This document shows, in pieces, positions 63,866-64,000 of a stretch of 64,000 bases of DNA (positions within the stretch are counted from its first letter, which is position 1; every line of letters begins with the position of its first letter). The notes beneath the pieces were generated by a model, which saw nothing but the letters and a program-made list of their open reading frames with translations, did no database searches and was not told the DNA's origin. Origin of the DNA: Bradyrhizobium sp. CCBAU 53338 (GTDB lineage: Bacteria > Pseudomonadota > Alphaproteobacteria > Rhizobiales > Xanthobacteraceae); contig NZ_CP030048.1 in NCBI RefSeq assembly GCF_015291665.1, positions 4,588,001-4,652,000 of the forward strand, in the 5' to 3' direction. A program made the translations under genes and the position numbers.

Positions 63866-64000
63866 CTAAACAACGATACGATCGAAGTCGGCGGCGATCC
63901 GGACGTTCGGAAAGATCGTTGCCGCCTCGGCCAGAATCTCGTCGTCCTCATAGCGGCCCGACAGGTGCGTCAGCATGAGCTGCCGGACGTTGGTCTCGGC
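63866..64000 (-). CDS. rnz: Ribonuclease Z-like protein, C-terminal part cut by window end
   Basis: The minus strand is open from the window edge to a TAG at 63866, giving the last 44 residues: NVRQLMLTHLSGRYEDDEIL then AEAATIFPNVRIAADFDRIV. The LTHLSGRY motif with the histidine and the terminal FPNVRIAADF segment match the C-terminus of RNase Z, the metallo-beta-lactamase-fold enzyme that trims tRNA 3' ends. The catalytic half lies outside the window. It converges with iclR. Confidence 0.8.
   Translation of the reverse strand, partial: AETNVRQLMLTHLSGRYEDDEILAEAATIFPNVRIAADFDRIVV

Overview
The window is a high-GC alphaproteobacterial chromosome segment. Gene content and style (many acyl-CoA enzymes, TAXI-TRAP and ABC uptake systems, Irr-like iron boxes, palindromic intergenic elements) point to the order Hyphomicrobiales, most likely Bradyrhizobium or a close relative. 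That assignment is inference from proteins and motifs; no rRNA is present. I see about 60 protein genes, one tRNA-Gln, one complete IS630-type insertion sequence, one frameshifted gene and two genes cut by the window ends.

Layout. 1-8442: methylmalonate-semialdehyde dehydrogenase (cut by the left end) with a divergent LysR regulator, a TetR regulator, a hotdog thioesterase, an enoyl-CoA hydratase, a thiolase, an MFS carrier and an FAD-linked 2-hydroxyacid oxidase. 8711-17733: an exported CHAP-like protein, an IclR regulator overlapping an acyl-CoA carboxylase carboxyltransferase, a frameshifted biotin carrier gene, a TAXI-type TRAP transporter, and a glutaminase fused to STAS and cyclic-nucleotide-binding domains. 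17799-23509: MazG-like and CMD-like proteins, then thiolase, DUF35, CoA-transferase and a second thiolase. One of these thiolases lacks the usual cysteine and pairs with the DUF35 protein.

23570-35504 is a sugar-acid catabolic locus. A seven-gene minus-strand operon (ABC transporter, DenD-like dehydrogenase, KDG kinase, KDPG aldolase) is divergent from a LacI regulator, which is followed by an IlvD/Edd-family dehydratase and two SDR dehydrogenases. Two LacI/GalR-type operators flank the regulator gene. 35512-37205 holds a GFA-family protein, an M50 protease and a small membrane protein.

37213-45942 is an iron-uptake locus: siderophore receptor, PiuC-type hydroxylase, exbB, exbD and tonB in one operon, plus a paralogous receptor and a 79-residue protein. 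Irr/ICE-like boxes lie upstream of these units, including three in tandem at exact 23-bp spacing. 46333-51280 carries an RND efflux pair and an IalB-family protein; 51297-54696 a sulfatase, a TetR regulator and a DUF1428 protein.

After tRNA-Gln, an IS630-type element has inserted into the stop codon of a Bug-family binding protein gene and rebuilt a stop codon. That gene ends a six-gene minus-strand operon (DapA-like aldolase/lyase, FAD-linked oxidase, four-carbon acid-sugar kinase, PdxA2-like dehydrogenase, iron alcohol dehydrogenase, Bug protein) divergent from an IclR regulator. It looks like a threonate/erythronate-type pathway with unusual extra enzymes and is the best candidate for an undescribed catabolic system. 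The window ends in the 3' part of a ribonuclease Z-like gene.
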